A stretch of 64,000 bases of DNA from Streptomyces bluensis (GCF_014650715.1 NZ_BMVM01000008.1:186001-250000), one strand, 5' to 3'. Shown: positions 38,887 to 48,605, counted from the stretch's first letter. A program made the numbers and translations. The notes: a model not told the origin generated them from the letters alone.

Positions 38887-40209
38887 TCAGCCGAGGAGGA
38901 CGACCTCGACCTCGCTGCCGGGCTCGACCGACTCCACGTCCTCGGGGACCACGATCAGCGCGTCGGCAAGGGCGAGGGCCGAGACCAGGTGCGATCCGGC
39001 ACCCCCTACGGGGGTGACCTTCCCGTCGGCGTACGTGCCGCGCAGGAACTGCCGGCGCCCGGCGGGCGAGGTCAGCGCCTTGGGCACCTCCAGCGTCGCG
39101 CGGGTGGTGGGCCGGTGGAGGTCCTCCAGCCCCATCAGGGCGCGGATCGCGGGCCGTACGAACAGTTCGAAGGAGACGTACGACGACACCGGGTTGCCCG
39201 GCAGGGCGAGCAGCGGGGTGTGGTCGGGGCCGATGGAGCCGAAGCCCTGGGGCTTGCCGGGCTGCATGGCGAGCTTGCGGAACTCGACGCCGCTGCCGGC
39301 CTCGTCCTCGTCGCCGACGGACTGGAGTGCCTCCTTGACGACGTCGTACGCTCCGACGCTCACCCCGCCCGTGGTGACGAGCAGGTCGGCCCGGACGAGC
39401 TGGTCCTCGATGGTGGCGCGGAGGATCTCGGCGTCGTCGGTGACGGCGCCGACCCGGTAGGCGATCGCTCCGGCGTCGCGGGCGGCGGCGGTCAGGGCGA
39501 AGCTGTTGGAGTCGTAGATCTGGCCGGGGTCCAACTTCTGGCCGGGCTGGACGAGTTCGCTGCCGGTGGACAGGACGACCACGCGCGGGCGGGGGCGTAC
39601 GCGGACCGTGGCGCGGCCGATCGCGGCGAGCAGCCCGATCTGCGGCGGGCCGAGGATCGTGCCCGCCGCCAGGGCCCGGTCCCCGGCCTTCACGTCGCTG
39701 CCCTTGTCACGCACGTGCGCGCGTGCCCCGGCAGCGCGGTGGACGGCGACCTGCCCGGAGGCGCCCTCGGGGCTGGCGCTGTGGGCGCGCATCCGGGAGA
39801 CGGGCCCCCGGCCGAGGCCGCCGTCGGTCCACTCCACGGGGACGACGGTCTCGGCGCCGGGCGGCAGCGGGGCGCCGGTCATGATGCGGGCTGCCTCACC
39901 GGGCCCCACGTGCGGCTGCTCGCCCTGGCCCGCGGCCACGTCGCCGATCACCGTCAGGACGGCGGGGTACTCCTCGCTCGCGCCCGCGATGTCCGCGACC
40001 CGCACCGCGTACCCGTCCATCGAGCTGTTGTCGAACGGCGGCAGCGACAGCGGCACCGTGACGTCCTCGACCAGGACGCAGCCCAGGGCGTCGAGGAGGT
40101 GCAGCTCGATGGGGTCCAGGGGGCGGACGGTGGCGAGGATGTCCTCCAGGTGCTCGTTCACCGTCCAGAAGTGGTCCTGGCCGGTGTCGCGGGTCGGGGC
40201 GCTGCTCAA
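38887..40209 (-). CDS. glp: MoeA/gephyrin-like protein (Glp)
   Basis: 440 residues with the complete MoeA architecture: domain I/II (VLVEDVTVPLSLPPFDNSSMDGYA, GEAARIMTGAPLPPGA), MoCF domain (TGSELVQPG, DSNSF, TTGGVSVGAYD, QPGKPQGFG, LPGNPVSSY) and a C-terminal beta-barrel domain. It could insert molybdate into molybdopterin or act as Glp, the MoeA paralogue which in corynebacteria couples FtsZ to GlpR. Its location in the galU-to-sepX set matches the glp locus. The start is TTG 40209, eight bases after the galU stop, with GAGGAG 11 bases upstream. Which activity prevails is not readable. Confidence 0.88.
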   Translation of the reverse strand: MSSAPTRDTGQDHFWTVNEHLEDILATVRPLDPIELHLLDALGCVLVEDVTVPLSLPPFDNSSMDGYAVRVADIAGASEEYPAVLTVIGDVAAGQGEQPHVGPGEAARIMTGAPLPPGAETVVPVEWTDGGLGRGPVSRMRAHSASPEGASGQVAVHRAAGARAHVRDKGSDVKAGDRALAAGTILGPPQIGLLAAIGRATVRVRPRPRVVVLSTGSELVQPGQKLDPGQIYDSNSFALTAAARDAGAIAYRVGAVTDDAEILRATIEDQLVRADLLVTTGGVSVGAYDVVKEALQSVGDEDEAGSGVEFRKLAMQPGKPQGFGSIGPDHTPLLALPGNPVSSYVSFELFVRPAIRALMGLEDLHRPTTRATLEVPKALTSPAGRRQFLRGTYADGKVTPVGGAGSHLVSALALADALIVVPEDVESVEPGSEVEVVLLG

Positions 40210-40214
40210 AGTCG

Positions 40215-41117
40215 CTACATCTCCTCGGCTACGTAACTGCGAAGCCAGGTCCGGAAGTCCGGGCCCAGGTCTTCACGTTCGCATGCGAGTCGGACAATGG
40301 CACGCAGGTAGTCGCCGCGGTCACCGGTGTCATAGCGGCGGCCCTTGAAGACGACGCCGTGGACGGGGCCGCCCAGCGTCTCGTCGGCGGCGAGTTGCTG
40401 GAGGGCGTCGGTGAGCTGGATCTCGCCGCCGCGGCCGGGCTCGGTCTTGCGGAGGATGTCGAAGATCTGCGGGTCGAGGACGTAGCGGCCGATGATCGCG
40501 TAGTTCGAGGGGGCGTCGGCCGAGTCGGGCTTCTCGACCATGCCCGTGACCCTGACGACGTCGCTGTCCTCGGTGGCGTCGATGGCCGCGCACCCGTAGA
40601 GGTGGATCTGCTCGGGGGCGACCTCCAGGAGCGCGACGACGCTGCCGCCGTGCTGCGCCTGGACCTCGACCATGCGCTGGAGCAGGGGGTCGCGCGGGTC
40701 GATGAGGTCGTCGCCGAGGAGGACGGCGAAGGGCTCCTGGCCGACGTGCGGGGCCGCGCACAGGACGGCGTGGCCGAGGCCCTTGGGGTCGCCCTGGCGG
40801 ACGTAGTGCATGGTGGCGAGGTCGCTGGACTCCTGGACCCGGGCGAGCCGGCCGGCGTCGCCCTTCTTCTGGAGGGCGGACTCCAGTTCGTAGTTGCGGT
40901 CGAAGTGGTCCTCCAGGGGACGCTTGTTACGACCGGTGATCATGAGGACGTCGTCGAGACCCGCGGACACGGCCTCTTCGACCACGTACTGGATCGCCGG
41001 CTTGTCGACGACCGGCAGCATCTCTTTGGGAGTGGCTTTGGTGGCCGGAAGGAACCGGGTGCCGAGGCCGGCTGCGGGGATGACAGCCTTGGTGATCCTG
41101 GGGTTCGACTCAGTCAT
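40215..41117 (-). CDS. galU: UTP-glucose-1-phosphate uridylyltransferase
   Basis: 300 residues. Nucleotide-binding loop AAGLGTRFLPATKATPKEM, then LMITGRNKRPLEDHFD, LLGDDLIDP, VEKP, NYAIIGRYVL and GEIQLTDAL, all GalU signatures. It makes UDP-glucose for glycans, glycolipids and teichoic or teichulosonic acids. It is the first gene of the minus-strand set ending in sepX, and diverges from the 5-formyl-THF cyclo-ligase gene across 94 bases. Confidence 0.96.
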   Translation of the reverse strand: MTESNPRITKAVIPAAGLGTRFLPATKATPKEMLPVVDKPAIQYVVEEAVSAGLDDVLMITGRNKRPLEDHFDRNYELESALQKKGDAGRLARVQESSDLATMHYVRQGDPKGLGHAVLCAAPHVGQEPFAVLLGDDLIDPRDPLLQRMVEVQAQHGGSVVALLEVAPEQIHLYGCAAIDATEDSDVVRVTGMVEKPDSADAPSNYAIIGRYVLDPQIFDILRKTEPGRGGEIQLTDALQQLAADETLGGPVHGVVFKGRRYDTGDRGDYLRAIVRLACEREDLGPDFRTWLRSYVAEEM

Positions 41118-41211
41118 GCGCGCAACCCTATCCGGTGCCTTTGTGCAGAATCTGTGGCTCCGGTTAATTCGCACTCATATGAGCCCCTCATGAACACTAC
41201 GGGAGCAGCCT

Positions 41212-41838
41212 GTGAGCCGGATGAGGAACGGAACCGACCCTGCCAAGCGAATCTTGCGGCGGGGCTTCCTCACGGTAAGGAAAGGGTTGACGGCGGATGA
41301 CGTCGCGAAGGCGGCGGACGCTCTCGCCGTCCGCGCTCTCGGCCTGCCCGAACTGGCGCGGGCGCGCACGGTCGCGGCATACGTCTCCGTCGGGAACGAG
41401 CCGGGCACTCTCGCGCTTCTGGACGCGCTCCACGCGCGCGGGGTGCGTGTTCTGCTGCCGGTCCTGATGGAGGACAACGACCTCGACTGGGGCGCGTACG
41501 AGGGCGAGGGTTCACTGGTGCGTGTGCGGCACGGCGGAAGGATGGCCCTGTTGGAGCCGACCGGCGAGCGCCTGGGCCCCGCGGCCGTCGAGCGGGCCGA
41601 CGCGGTCCTGCTGCCCGGTCTCGCCGTGGACGCCCGCGGAATGCGCCTGGGGCGCGGCGGCGGCTCGTACGACCGGGTCCTCGCCCGTCTGGAGCGCGCG
41701 GGGGCCGATCCGGCGCTGGTGGTGCTCCTGTACGACACGGAGGTCGTCGACCGCGTGCCGGAGGAGCCGCATGACCGTCCGGTGCACGCGGTGGTGACCC
41801 CTTCGGGAGTACGGCGCTTCGGGACCGCCCGCCCTTAG
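41212..41838 (+). CDS. 5-formyltetrahydrofolate cyclo-ligase
   Basis: 208 residues. MTHFS fold: N-terminal ILRRGFLTVRKGLTADDVAKA, then YVSVGNEPGT, VLLPVLMED-DLDWG, and the ATP/substrate loop PGLAVDARGMRLGRGGGSYDRVL. It converts 5-formyl-THF into 5,10-methenyl-THF at the expense of ATP. The GTG has GGGAG upstream. A perfect hairpin follows. The galU-divergent arrangement is conserved in actinomycetes. Confidence 0.93.
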   Translation: MSRMRNGTDPAKRILRRGFLTVRKGLTADDVAKAADALAVRALGLPELARARTVAAYVSVGNEPGTLALLDALHARGVRVLLPVLMEDNDLDWGAYEGEGSLVRVRHGGRMALLEPTGERLGPAAVERADAVLLPGLAVDARGMRLGRGGGSYDRVLARLERAGADPALVVLLYDTEVVDRVPEEPHDRPVHAVVTPSGVRRFGTARP

Positions 41839-41880
41839 GCACCCCTGGGCACCCCTCTCGCAGGTACCCCCTCTCGCACG

Positions 41881-41918
41881 GAAAGGGCCCCTCTACGCGC
41901 GCGTAGAGGGGCCCTTTC
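41881..41918. terminator. 38-bp perfect palindrome, bidirectional terminator
   Basis: GAAAGGGCCCCTCTACGCG (41881-41899) directly followed by its complement (41900-41918). The A-rich left end and T-rich right end give a 3' TTTC in both directions, suited to convergent termination of the cyclo-ligase and penicillin acylase genes. Confidence 0.9.
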
Positions 41919-41943
41919 ACCGGTATGCGTCAGGCGGGCGGCG

Positions 41944-44784
41944 TCACGGCTTCAGCAGCAGTGTGTCGCTCGTGTTCGCGTCGACCGCCTTCTGAGAGAA
42001 GGGCCAGGTCAGCAGCTCGCCGTTGGCCCACTTGTCCGTCTGGTCCGTGTAGTGGGCGTTGTAGGCGTGTCCGGAGGCACCGGTGAGGTTGATCCACTTG
42101 GACTTGTCGAGGTCCCCGAGGTTGACCACCATGCGCATCGACGGCACCCAGACGACGCCGTAGCCGCCGGCCGCGTTCCAGCCGGTCGCGTTGACCGTGG
42201 CCTCTCCGCCGCCGAGGTTCCAGGGGCCGCGGTTGAGCATGTACTGCAGGAAGCCGGGGCCGTTGGTACCCAGGGTCTGGTTCTTCAGGAACAGGCGGTG
42301 CAGGCGGCCCCAGTTCCAGGTGTCGATGTCCTTGCCGAGCTTGGCGGTCAGCTCCCAGCGGGCGTCGTCCATGGCCCGCTCGAACAGCTCGTCACGGGTG
42401 TTGGCGGGCTCCTCGGTCCGTGTCCCGGGCGCCGACCACCAGTCGTTGTCCTCGTCGTCGATGATCCTGCGGACCGTCTCGAACCAGCGGTCGCCGCCGT
42501 CCGGCTGCGCCTGGTCCGCGTCGCGCTCTCCGCACTCGCGCACCTTCTGGTCCTCGTCCGCGGGGCCGGTCGTGTCGACCGGATCGACCGTCAGGCACTG
42601 TCCCTTGACCCGCAGTTCCTTGGGCAGCTTGTTGCCGAAGGCGAGCTTGAGGATGTTGCGCCAGACCGCGTTGAAGTACGCGGCCGCCGCCGAGTCGGCG
42701 TCCTGGGTGTAGTCCCAGCCCTCCAGCAGCTTCTGCGTCTCCCGGACGCTCTTGTCCTCGACGTCGATCTTCAGCAGCCTGGGCACCAGCAGCCGGGCGA
42801 CCTCGCTGCTGTTGTCCAGCTGCATCTGGCGCATGTCCTCGGTCGAGACCTTCCCGCCGCCCTTGATCTTCGAGTCGATCAGGTCGGCGAGCCGCTGGCT
42901 GCGCGTGCCGTAGCCCCAGTCCGCGGTGAGCGTGTAGGGGTACTTGTCCTTGTCGACGACGGCCTGGTTGGCGGTGACGACATAGCCGCGGTCCGGGTTG
43001 TACTCGTACGGCAGTTCGTCCTGGTCGATGTAGCCGGTCCAGCGGTACTTGGAGTCCCAGCCCGGCGCCGGGAGCGAGCCGTCGCCCTCGCCGCGGATCG
43101 GGATCCTGCCCGGCAGCTGGTAGCCGATGTTGTCCTTGGTGTCGGCGTAGACCAGGTTCTGGGAGGGCACGTCGAACAGGGCGGCGGCCTTGCGGAAGCC
43201 GTTCCAGTCCTTGGCCCTGTTGATGGCGAACACGGCGTCCATGGAGGTGCCCGGGTCCAGCGCGGTCCAGCGCAGCGCGATGGCGTAGCCGTCGCCGCGG
43301 TCGGGGGCGGCGGTGTTGACGGTGGCCTTCTTGCCGACCTTCAGGAGCTCGTCCTCCCGGTCCGACAGGAGGGGGCCGTTGTTGGTCGTGCGGACGACGA
43401 TCTTCTTGGACCCGCCGCCGGCGACCGCGATGGTCTCCTCGCGGGTGTCGAAGGAGCGCACCTTGCCGTCGTACTCGTAGCCGTTCCCGGTGAGCTTCTC
43501 CAGGTAGAGGTCCGTGACGTCGACGCCGGAGTTGGTCATGCCCCAGGCGATGTCCTCGTTGTGGCCGATGATCACTCCGGGCATACCGGCGAACGTGTAC
43601 CCGGACACGTTGTACTGGCACTTCTGGGAGATCACCTTGCAGTGCAGGCCCATCTGGTACCAGACGGACGGCAGCGTGGCCGACAGGTGCGGGTCGTTGG
43701 CGAGCAGCGGCTTGCCACTGACGGTGTGGTCGCCGGAGACGACCCAGGAGTTGGAGCCGATGCCGTTGCCGTTCACGCCGACGGCCTCGGGCACGTCCTC
43801 CAGCACCTTGTAGAGGCCCGAGAGCTGCGTCTGGACGGCCGAGGACGCGCCGGACGTCCCCGCGGTCCCTGCGGTTCCTGCGGTTCCTGCGGTCCCCGAG
43901 GTTCCTGTGGAGATCCCGCCGCCGCCCGTGCCCGCACCGCTCTGCGTGGAGCTTCCGGAGCCCTGCGACCCCGGCAACCCCTGTGTCCCCTGCGCTCCCT
44001 GGCTCCACGTACCGGCGATCTCGTCGTACTGGCCCTCCCGGATGATCGCCTTGTTCCGGTTGTACGGGTACTCCGGGTACAGGTCGGCGATCTGCTTCGG
44101 GCCCAGGCGGCTGGTCATCAGGGCGCGGTCGATCTCGTCCTGCATGTTGCCGCGCAGGTCCCAGGCCATGGCCTTCAGCCAGGAGATCGAGTCGACCGGG
44201 GTCCACTCCTCGGGCTGGTACTCGTTGCTGAAACCGAGAGCCGCGTACTCCAGGGAGATGTCCTTGCCGTCCTTGCCCCGCAGGTAGGCGTTGACACCCT
44301 TGGCGTAGGCCTGGAGGTACTTCTTCGTCTCGGCCGACAGCTTGGTGTCGTACTCCTCCTTCGCCACCCTGTCCCAGCCCAGGGTGCGCAGGAACGCGTC
44401 GTTGCCGATCTGGCTCTTGCCGAACATCTCGGACAGACGGCCCGCGGTCATGTGGCGGCGCACGTCCATCTCGTAGAACCTGTCCTGCGCCTGGACGTAG
44501 CCCTGCGCCATGAACAGGTCCTCGTCGGTGGACGCGTAGATCTGCGGGATCCCGTAGTCGTCGCGCTGGACGTCGACCGGCCCGGACAGGCCGTCCAGCG
44601 TGATCGAACCCTTGGTCTGCGGGAACGAGGCGCGCACGGTGCTGATCGACCAGTACGACCCGTAGCCGACGCCGCCGATGATCGCCAGGACCAGGACGAT
44701 CACGAGCAGGCGGGCTCTGCGCCCCTTCTTCCTGCCGGACTTGCCGGGCTTCTGACCGGAAGAGGCGGTGGTGTTGGGGGGCAT
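41944..44784 (-). CDS. Penicillin acylase family Ntn-hydrolase, membrane-anchored
   Basis: 946 residues. Cytoplasmic basic tail and one anchor helix (26-46), then an alpha-subunit region to about 260, a low-complexity Gly/Ser/Thr/Ala linker (261-315), and the autoprocessing site NGIG-S344-NSWVV where the Ser becomes the N-terminal nucleophile of the beta subunit. WGMTNSGVD and N-rich motifs complete the active site. Substrates in Streptomyces may be acyl-homoserine lactones, beta-lactams, lipopeptides or other amides; this cannot be decided. The expanded GTAGTAGTAG linker, at the usual spacer-peptide position, looks like slippage. The ATG is preceded by AAGGACAGCG. Confidence 0.92.
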   Translation of the reverse strand: MPPNTTASSGQKPGKSGRKKGRRARLLVIVLVLAIIGGVGYGSYWSISTVRASFPQTKGSITLDGLSGPVDVQRDDYGIPQIYASTDEDLFMAQGYVQAQDRFYEMDVRRHMTAGRLSEMFGKSQIGNDAFLRTLGWDRVAKEEYDTKLSAETKKYLQAYAKGVNAYLRGKDGKDISLEYAALGFSNEYQPEEWTPVDSISWLKAMAWDLRGNMQDEIDRALMTSRLGPKQIADLYPEYPYNRNKAIIREGQYDEIAGTWSQGAQGTQGLPGSQGSGSSTQSGAGTGGGGISTGTSGTAGTAGTAGTAGTSGASSAVQTQLSGLYKVLEDVPEAVGVNGNGIGSNSWVVSGDHTVSGKPLLANDPHLSATLPSVWYQMGLHCKVISQKCQYNVSGYTFAGMPGVIIGHNEDIAWGMTNSGVDVTDLYLEKLTGNGYEYDGKVRSFDTREETIAVAGGGSKKIVVRTTNNGPLLSDREDELLKVGKKATVNTAAPDRGDGYAIALRWTALDPGTSMDAVFAINRAKDWNGFRKAAALFDVPSQNLVYADTKDNIGYQLPGRIPIRGEGDGSLPAPGWDSKYRWTGYIDQDELPYEYNPDRGYVVTANQAVVDKDKYPYTLTADWGYGTRSQRLADLIDSKIKGGGKVSTEDMRQMQLDNSSEVARLLVPRLLKIDVEDKSVRETQKLLEGWDYTQDADSAAAAYFNAVWRNILKLAFGNKLPKELRVKGQCLTVDPVDTTGPADEDQKVRECGERDADQAQPDGGDRWFETVRRIIDDEDNDWWSAPGTRTEEPANTRDELFERAMDDARWELTAKLGKDIDTWNWGRLHRLFLKNQTLGTNGPGFLQYMLNRGPWNLGGGEATVNATGWNAAGGYGVVWVPSMRMVVNLGDLDKSKWINLTGASGHAYNAHYTDQTDKWANGELLTWPFSQKAVDANTSDTLLLKP

Positions 44785-45049
44785 CGCTGTCCTTGCTGTC
44801 CTAATGCGAGCGGCAGGCCGGGCTGTGCTTTTAACTGAGCGCAGGAGCAACCATAGGCGCAGGGCGGGACAGGGCTTGACGCGGAGTCGGCAACCAGCGC
44901 GCACGGGCGTTCGATCTTGCCACTCCCGAGTGTCAAGAAAACGTCAAGAGTTAGGTAAGGTAACGAAGTACTTGCACTGAGGCGCCCGCCGACGACCGCC
45001 TTCGCGTGCTCGAATCCACTTGCCCGGACCCGCGAGAAGGGACCAGCCG

Positions 45050-46555
45050 CTGACTGTCCACCACCTCAACCAGCTCCTGCTCGTGTGCTCGCTCGTTCTG
45101 CTCGTCGCGGTGGCAGCGGTTCGTATCTCTTCACGCAGCGGGCTCCCCAGCCTGCTCGTCTACCTGGGCATAGGCGTTGCCATGGGTGTGGACGGGCTCG
45201 GGGACATCCAGTTCAGCAACGCCGCCATGACCCAGGTCATCGGCTACGCGGCCCTCGTCGTGATCCTCGCGGAGGGCGGCCTCGGCACGAAGTGGAAGGA
45301 GATCAAACCGGTCCTCCCGGCCGCCAGTTCACTGGCGCTGGTCGGCGTCGCGGTGAGCGTCGGCGTGACAGCCGCGGGCGCGCACTATCTGATCGGGCTG
45401 GAATGGCGGCAGTCGCTCATCATCGGCGCGGTGGTGTCCTCGACGGACGCGGCGGCGGTCTTCTCCGTCCTGCGGAAGATCCCCCTCCCCGCGCACCTGT
45501 CGGGCACCCTGGAAGCCGAGTCCGGCTTCAACGACGCCCCGGTGGTCATTCTCGTCGTCGCCTTCTCCACGGCCGGACCGGTGGAGCACTGGTACGTACT
45601 GCTCGGCGAGATAGCCCTGGAACTGGCCATCGGCGCGGCCATCGGCCTCGCGGTGGGCTGGCTCGGCGCGCTCGGACTGCGGCACGTGGCCCTGCCCGCC
45701 TCCGGCCTCTACCCGATCGCCGTCATGGCCATCGCCGTCGCGGCGTACGCGGCCGGCGCACTCGCCCACGGCAGCGGCTTCCTCGCCGTCTACCTGGCCT
45801 CCATGGTGCTCGGCAACGCCCGGCTGCCGCACTGGCCCGCCACGCGCGGCTTCGCCGAGGGTGTCGGCTGGATCGCCCAGATCGGCATGTTCGTCCTGCT
45901 CGGCCTGCTCGTGACCCCGCACGAGATGGCCGACGACATCGTGCCCGCGCTCATCATCGGCCTGGTGCTGACCATGGTGGCCCGACCAGTGAGCGTGGTC
46001 GCCGCGCTGCTGCCGTTCCGGGTGCCCTGGCCCGAGCAGGCGCTGCTGTCCTGGGCCGGGCTGCGCGGCGCGGTGCCCATCATCCTGGCCACCATCCCCA
46101 TGGTGAACGACGTCGAGGCAAGCCGCCGGATCTTCAACATCGTCTTCGTGCTCGTGGTCGTCTACACCCTCGTCCAGGGACCCACACTGCCCTGGCTGGC
46201 CCGGAAGCTGCGCCTGGGCGAGGGCCCCGAGGCGGCCGACCTCGGCATCGAGTCGGCACCTTTGGAGCGGCTGCGCGGGCACCTGCTGTCCGTGGCGATC
46301 CCCGAGGGCTCGAAGATGCACGGCGTCGAGATCAGCGAGCTCCGGCTGCCCGCCGGCGCGGCCGTCACGCTCGTCGTCCGCGAGGGCACGTCGTTCGTCC
46401 CCCTGCCGAGCACGGTGCTGCGACGCGGCGACGAACTGCTCGTCGTGGCCACGGACCCCGTCCGGGACGCGGCGGAACGGCGTCTGCGGGCCGTCGGCCT
46501 GGGCGGCAAGCTGGCCGGCTGGCTGGGGACGACGGACGGCGGGGCGCGCCCCTAG
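45050..46555 (+). CDS. Potassium/proton antiporter (CPA2) with C-terminal TrkA_C domain
   Basis: About 501 residues. Twelve to thirteen transmembrane helices with the CPA signature SSTDAAAVF and the functional ESGFNDAPVVI, followed by a cytosolic TrkA_C (RCK_C) domain (about 400-475: LLSVAIPEGSKMHG, LRRGDELLVVATD). It would export K+ (or Na+) in exchange for protons under nucleotide control. The family N-terminus TVHHLNQLLLV follows a CTG at 45050, seven to eight bases after GAAGGGA. An in-frame TTG at 45020 adds ten residues but has no such site. I favour the rare CTG start. Confidence 0.88.
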   Translation: MTVHHLNQLLLVCSLVLLVAVAAVRISSRSGLPSLLVYLGIGVAMGVDGLGDIQFSNAAMTQVIGYAALVVILAEGGLGTKWKEIKPVLPAASSLALVGVAVSVGVTAAGAHYLIGLEWRQSLIIGAVVSSTDAAAVFSVLRKIPLPAHLSGTLEAESGFNDAPVVILVVAFSTAGPVEHWYVLLGEIALELAIGAAIGLAVGWLGALGLRHVALPASGLYPIAVMAIAVAAYAAGALAHGSGFLAVYLASMVLGNARLPHWPATRGFAEGVGWIAQIGMFVLLGLLVTPHEMADDIVPALIIGLVLTMVARPVSVVAALLPFRVPWPEQALLSWAGLRGAVPIILATIPMVNDVEASRRIFNIVFVLVVVYTLVQGPTLPWLARKLRLGEGPEAADLGIESAPLERLRGHLLSVAIPEGSKMHGVEISELRLPAGAAVTLVVREGTSFVPLPSTVLRRGDELLVVATDPVRDAAERRLRAVGLGGKLAGWLGTTDGGARP

Positions 46556-46847
46556 CCTGCCGGAAATCCCAGGTCGGCTGGCTGGTGGTGCTCGCTTTCA
46601 CAGGCGGACAGCACCATCATCTCTGTACTATGAAGGCGCACCTTGATCGAACCACCTCTGCCTGAAGCAGAGCTGGCGCGACCGTATGGCGGCCGGGACG
46701 CCCTCGCAGTGGACTCCGGTATCCACCGCAGTACGCGCAAGAGGACAGCTCTCGGCACGCCTCCCCCGAACGACCGGACGAAGAGACCGGACAAGCGGAA
46801 GACCGGACAACGGGGCGCGTGCTACCAGGCGGCGAAAGGCATGGGCC

Positions 46848-48128
46848 GTGGCATCCACGGTCACCTCGACGTCGTCCCGCCCGGGCTACGGGCAACTGCT
46901 GCGCACCCGTGGCGCCTGGACGTTCCTGCTCCCCGGCTTCGCGGCGCGCCAGCCGTTCGCGATGCTGACCATCTCCCTCGTACTGCTCGTACAGCACACC
47001 ACCGGCTCGTACGGGGCGGCCGGTGCCGTGGCCGCCGTGACCGGTGTCTCCATGGCACTGTTCGCCCCGTACAGCGGGCGTCTGGCCGACCGCCACGGAC
47101 AGCGGGCCGTGCTGGTGCCCGGCGTCGTCCTGCACTCCCTGGCGGGCCTCTCCCTGACCGCGCTGGCGCTGGCGGACGCCCCCTTGTGGACACTCTTCGC
47201 CGCCGCCGTGCCCACCGGTGCCTCGGTACCGCAGATCGGCCCCATGGTGCGCGCCCGCTGGGGCGTGAAGCTCCAGGGCACGCCCCTGATGACGACCGCG
47301 ACGGCCTTCGAGTCCGTCACGGACGAGCTGACCTTCGTGCTCGGCCCGCTGCTGGCGACCGCGCTGTGCACGACCGTGGACCCGGCGGCCGGACTGGTGA
47401 CGGAGGCCGCCCTCACCCTGGCCGGCGGTCTGCTCTTCGCGGCCCAGAGGGGCACGCAGCCCGCCCCCGTTCTCGACGGGCACGCGCGCGTGGAGCACGT
47501 TTCGGCACTGCGGGTCCCCGGAGTGCGCGTTCTGATCGTGGCCTTCCTGGGGATCGGCTTCGTCTTCGGCGGCATGCAGGTCTCGCTGGCCGCGTACTCC
47601 GAGTCGATCGGTGAGCCCGGCCTGAACGGTGTCCTGTACGGCGTCTTCGCGGCGGGCAACATGCTGTCCGGCCTCGCCTGCGGTGCCATCGCCTGGAGGG
47701 CGGCCCCGCAGCGGCGGCTGGTCGTCGCGTACACGGCCCTCGCCCTGACCGCCGCCGGCCTGTGGCCCGCTCACTCCGTAGCGTCCGCGATGGTTCTCGG
47801 CGGTCTCGGCATGCTGGTCGGCATGTGCGTCGCACCCGCGCTGGTCACCGGCTACACGCTGGTCGACGGTCTGGTGCCGGCGGCCGCCCGCACGGAGGCC
47901 TTCACCTGGCTGACCGGTGCGGTCGCGCTCGGTCAGGCCGCCGCCGTCACGGTCGCCGGACAGCTGGAGGACCGGCTCGGCGACGGCACCGGATTCCTGG
48001 TGCCGACGGCCGGTACGGCGCTGGCGCTGGCGGTCCTGGTCGCACGGCGGGCACGGCTCACACCGCGGCCCCCGAACCGCACCGTCGCACGTGGCATCGG
48101 TCACCGCGCACAAGTGGCAGTGGACTGA
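46848..48128 (+). CDS. MFS transporter
   Basis: About 426 residues with twelve hydrophobic segments. The cytoplasmic loop 2-3 carries the MFS signature GRLADRHGQRAVL, the middle loop is short, and the C-terminal half opens with VPGVRVLIVAFLGIGFVFGG. Substrate unknown; the type resembles drug or sugar efflux proteins. The GTG at 46848 follows AAAGG by 11 bases. It stands alone. The 292 bases upstream (46556-46847) show no other gene or strong site. Confidence 0.88.
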   Translation: MASTVTSTSSRPGYGQLLRTRGAWTFLLPGFAARQPFAMLTISLVLLVQHTTGSYGAAGAVAAVTGVSMALFAPYSGRLADRHGQRAVLVPGVVLHSLAGLSLTALALADAPLWTLFAAAVPTGASVPQIGPMVRARWGVKLQGTPLMTTATAFESVTDELTFVLGPLLATALCTTVDPAAGLVTEAALTLAGGLLFAAQRGTQPAPVLDGHARVEHVSALRVPGVRVLIVAFLGIGFVFGGMQVSLAAYSESIGEPGLNGVLYGVFAAGNMLSGLACGAIAWRAAPQRRLVVAYTALALTAAGLWPAHSVASAMVLGGLGMLVGMCVAPALVTGYTLVDGLVPAAARTEAFTWLTGAVALGQAAAVTVAGQLEDRLGDGTGFLVPTAGTALALAVLVARRARLTPRPPNRTVARGIGHRAQVAVD

Positions 48129-48196
48129 ACCGACGGAATACGTCACTATGGACCGTCGTTAGCACTCATCGAGTGAGAGTGCCAGGAGGAAGACCA

Positions 48197-48529
48197 GTGC
48201 CGACGTACCAGTACCAGTGCACCGAGTGCGGTGAGGGCCTCGAAGCGGTGCAGAAGTTCACCGACGACGCCCTGACCGAGTGCCCCCACTGCAATGGCCG
48301 CCTCAAGAAGGTGTTCTCCGCGGTCGGCATCGTCTTCAAGGGCTCCGGCTTCTACCGGAACGACAGCCGCGGTTCGTCGTCGAGCAGCAGCTCGGCGTCG
48401 TCCTCCAAGTCCTCGACGTCGTCGGACTCGAAGTCGTCATCCGACGCGAAGTCCTCGTCCGACGCGAAGTCGTCGTCCGGCTCGTCGGCCTCGGGCTCTT
48501 CCGCCTCCAGCAGCAGCTCGGCGGCGTAG
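48197..48529 (+). CDS. FmdB-type zinc-ribbon protein
   Basis: 110 residues. The first 50 are a zinc ribbon: PTYQYQCTECGEGLEAVQKF, then CPHCNGRLKKVFSAVGIVFKGSGFY, with two CxxC pairs. This is the FmdB family of putative regulatory proteins. The last 55 residues are a Ser/Lys/Asp/Ala repeat tail (SSSDAK units), likely disordered. The GTG has AGGAGGA upstream. Neighbouring an MTA phosphorylase gene is common in Streptomyces. Its role is unknown. Confidence 0.88.
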   Translation: MPTYQYQCTECGEGLEAVQKFTDDALTECPHCNGRLKKVFSAVGIVFKGSGFYRNDSRGSSSSSSSASSSKSSTSSDSKSSSDAKSSSDAKSSSGSSASGSSASSSSSAA

Positions 48530-48605
48530 GGGGCCGGCCGGCCGCAAAGGCTCGGGCCGCAAAGGCCTGGGCCCCAGGCTCGGGCCGCGACAAGAAGGCT
48601 TACGG

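Noticed and set aside
44940..44975. Iron-box-like sequence (TTAGGTAAGGTAA) between penicillin acylase and antiporter genes
   Set aside because: Only the left half resembles the DmdR/IdeR consensus; the right half is poor and neither neighbour is an iron gene.
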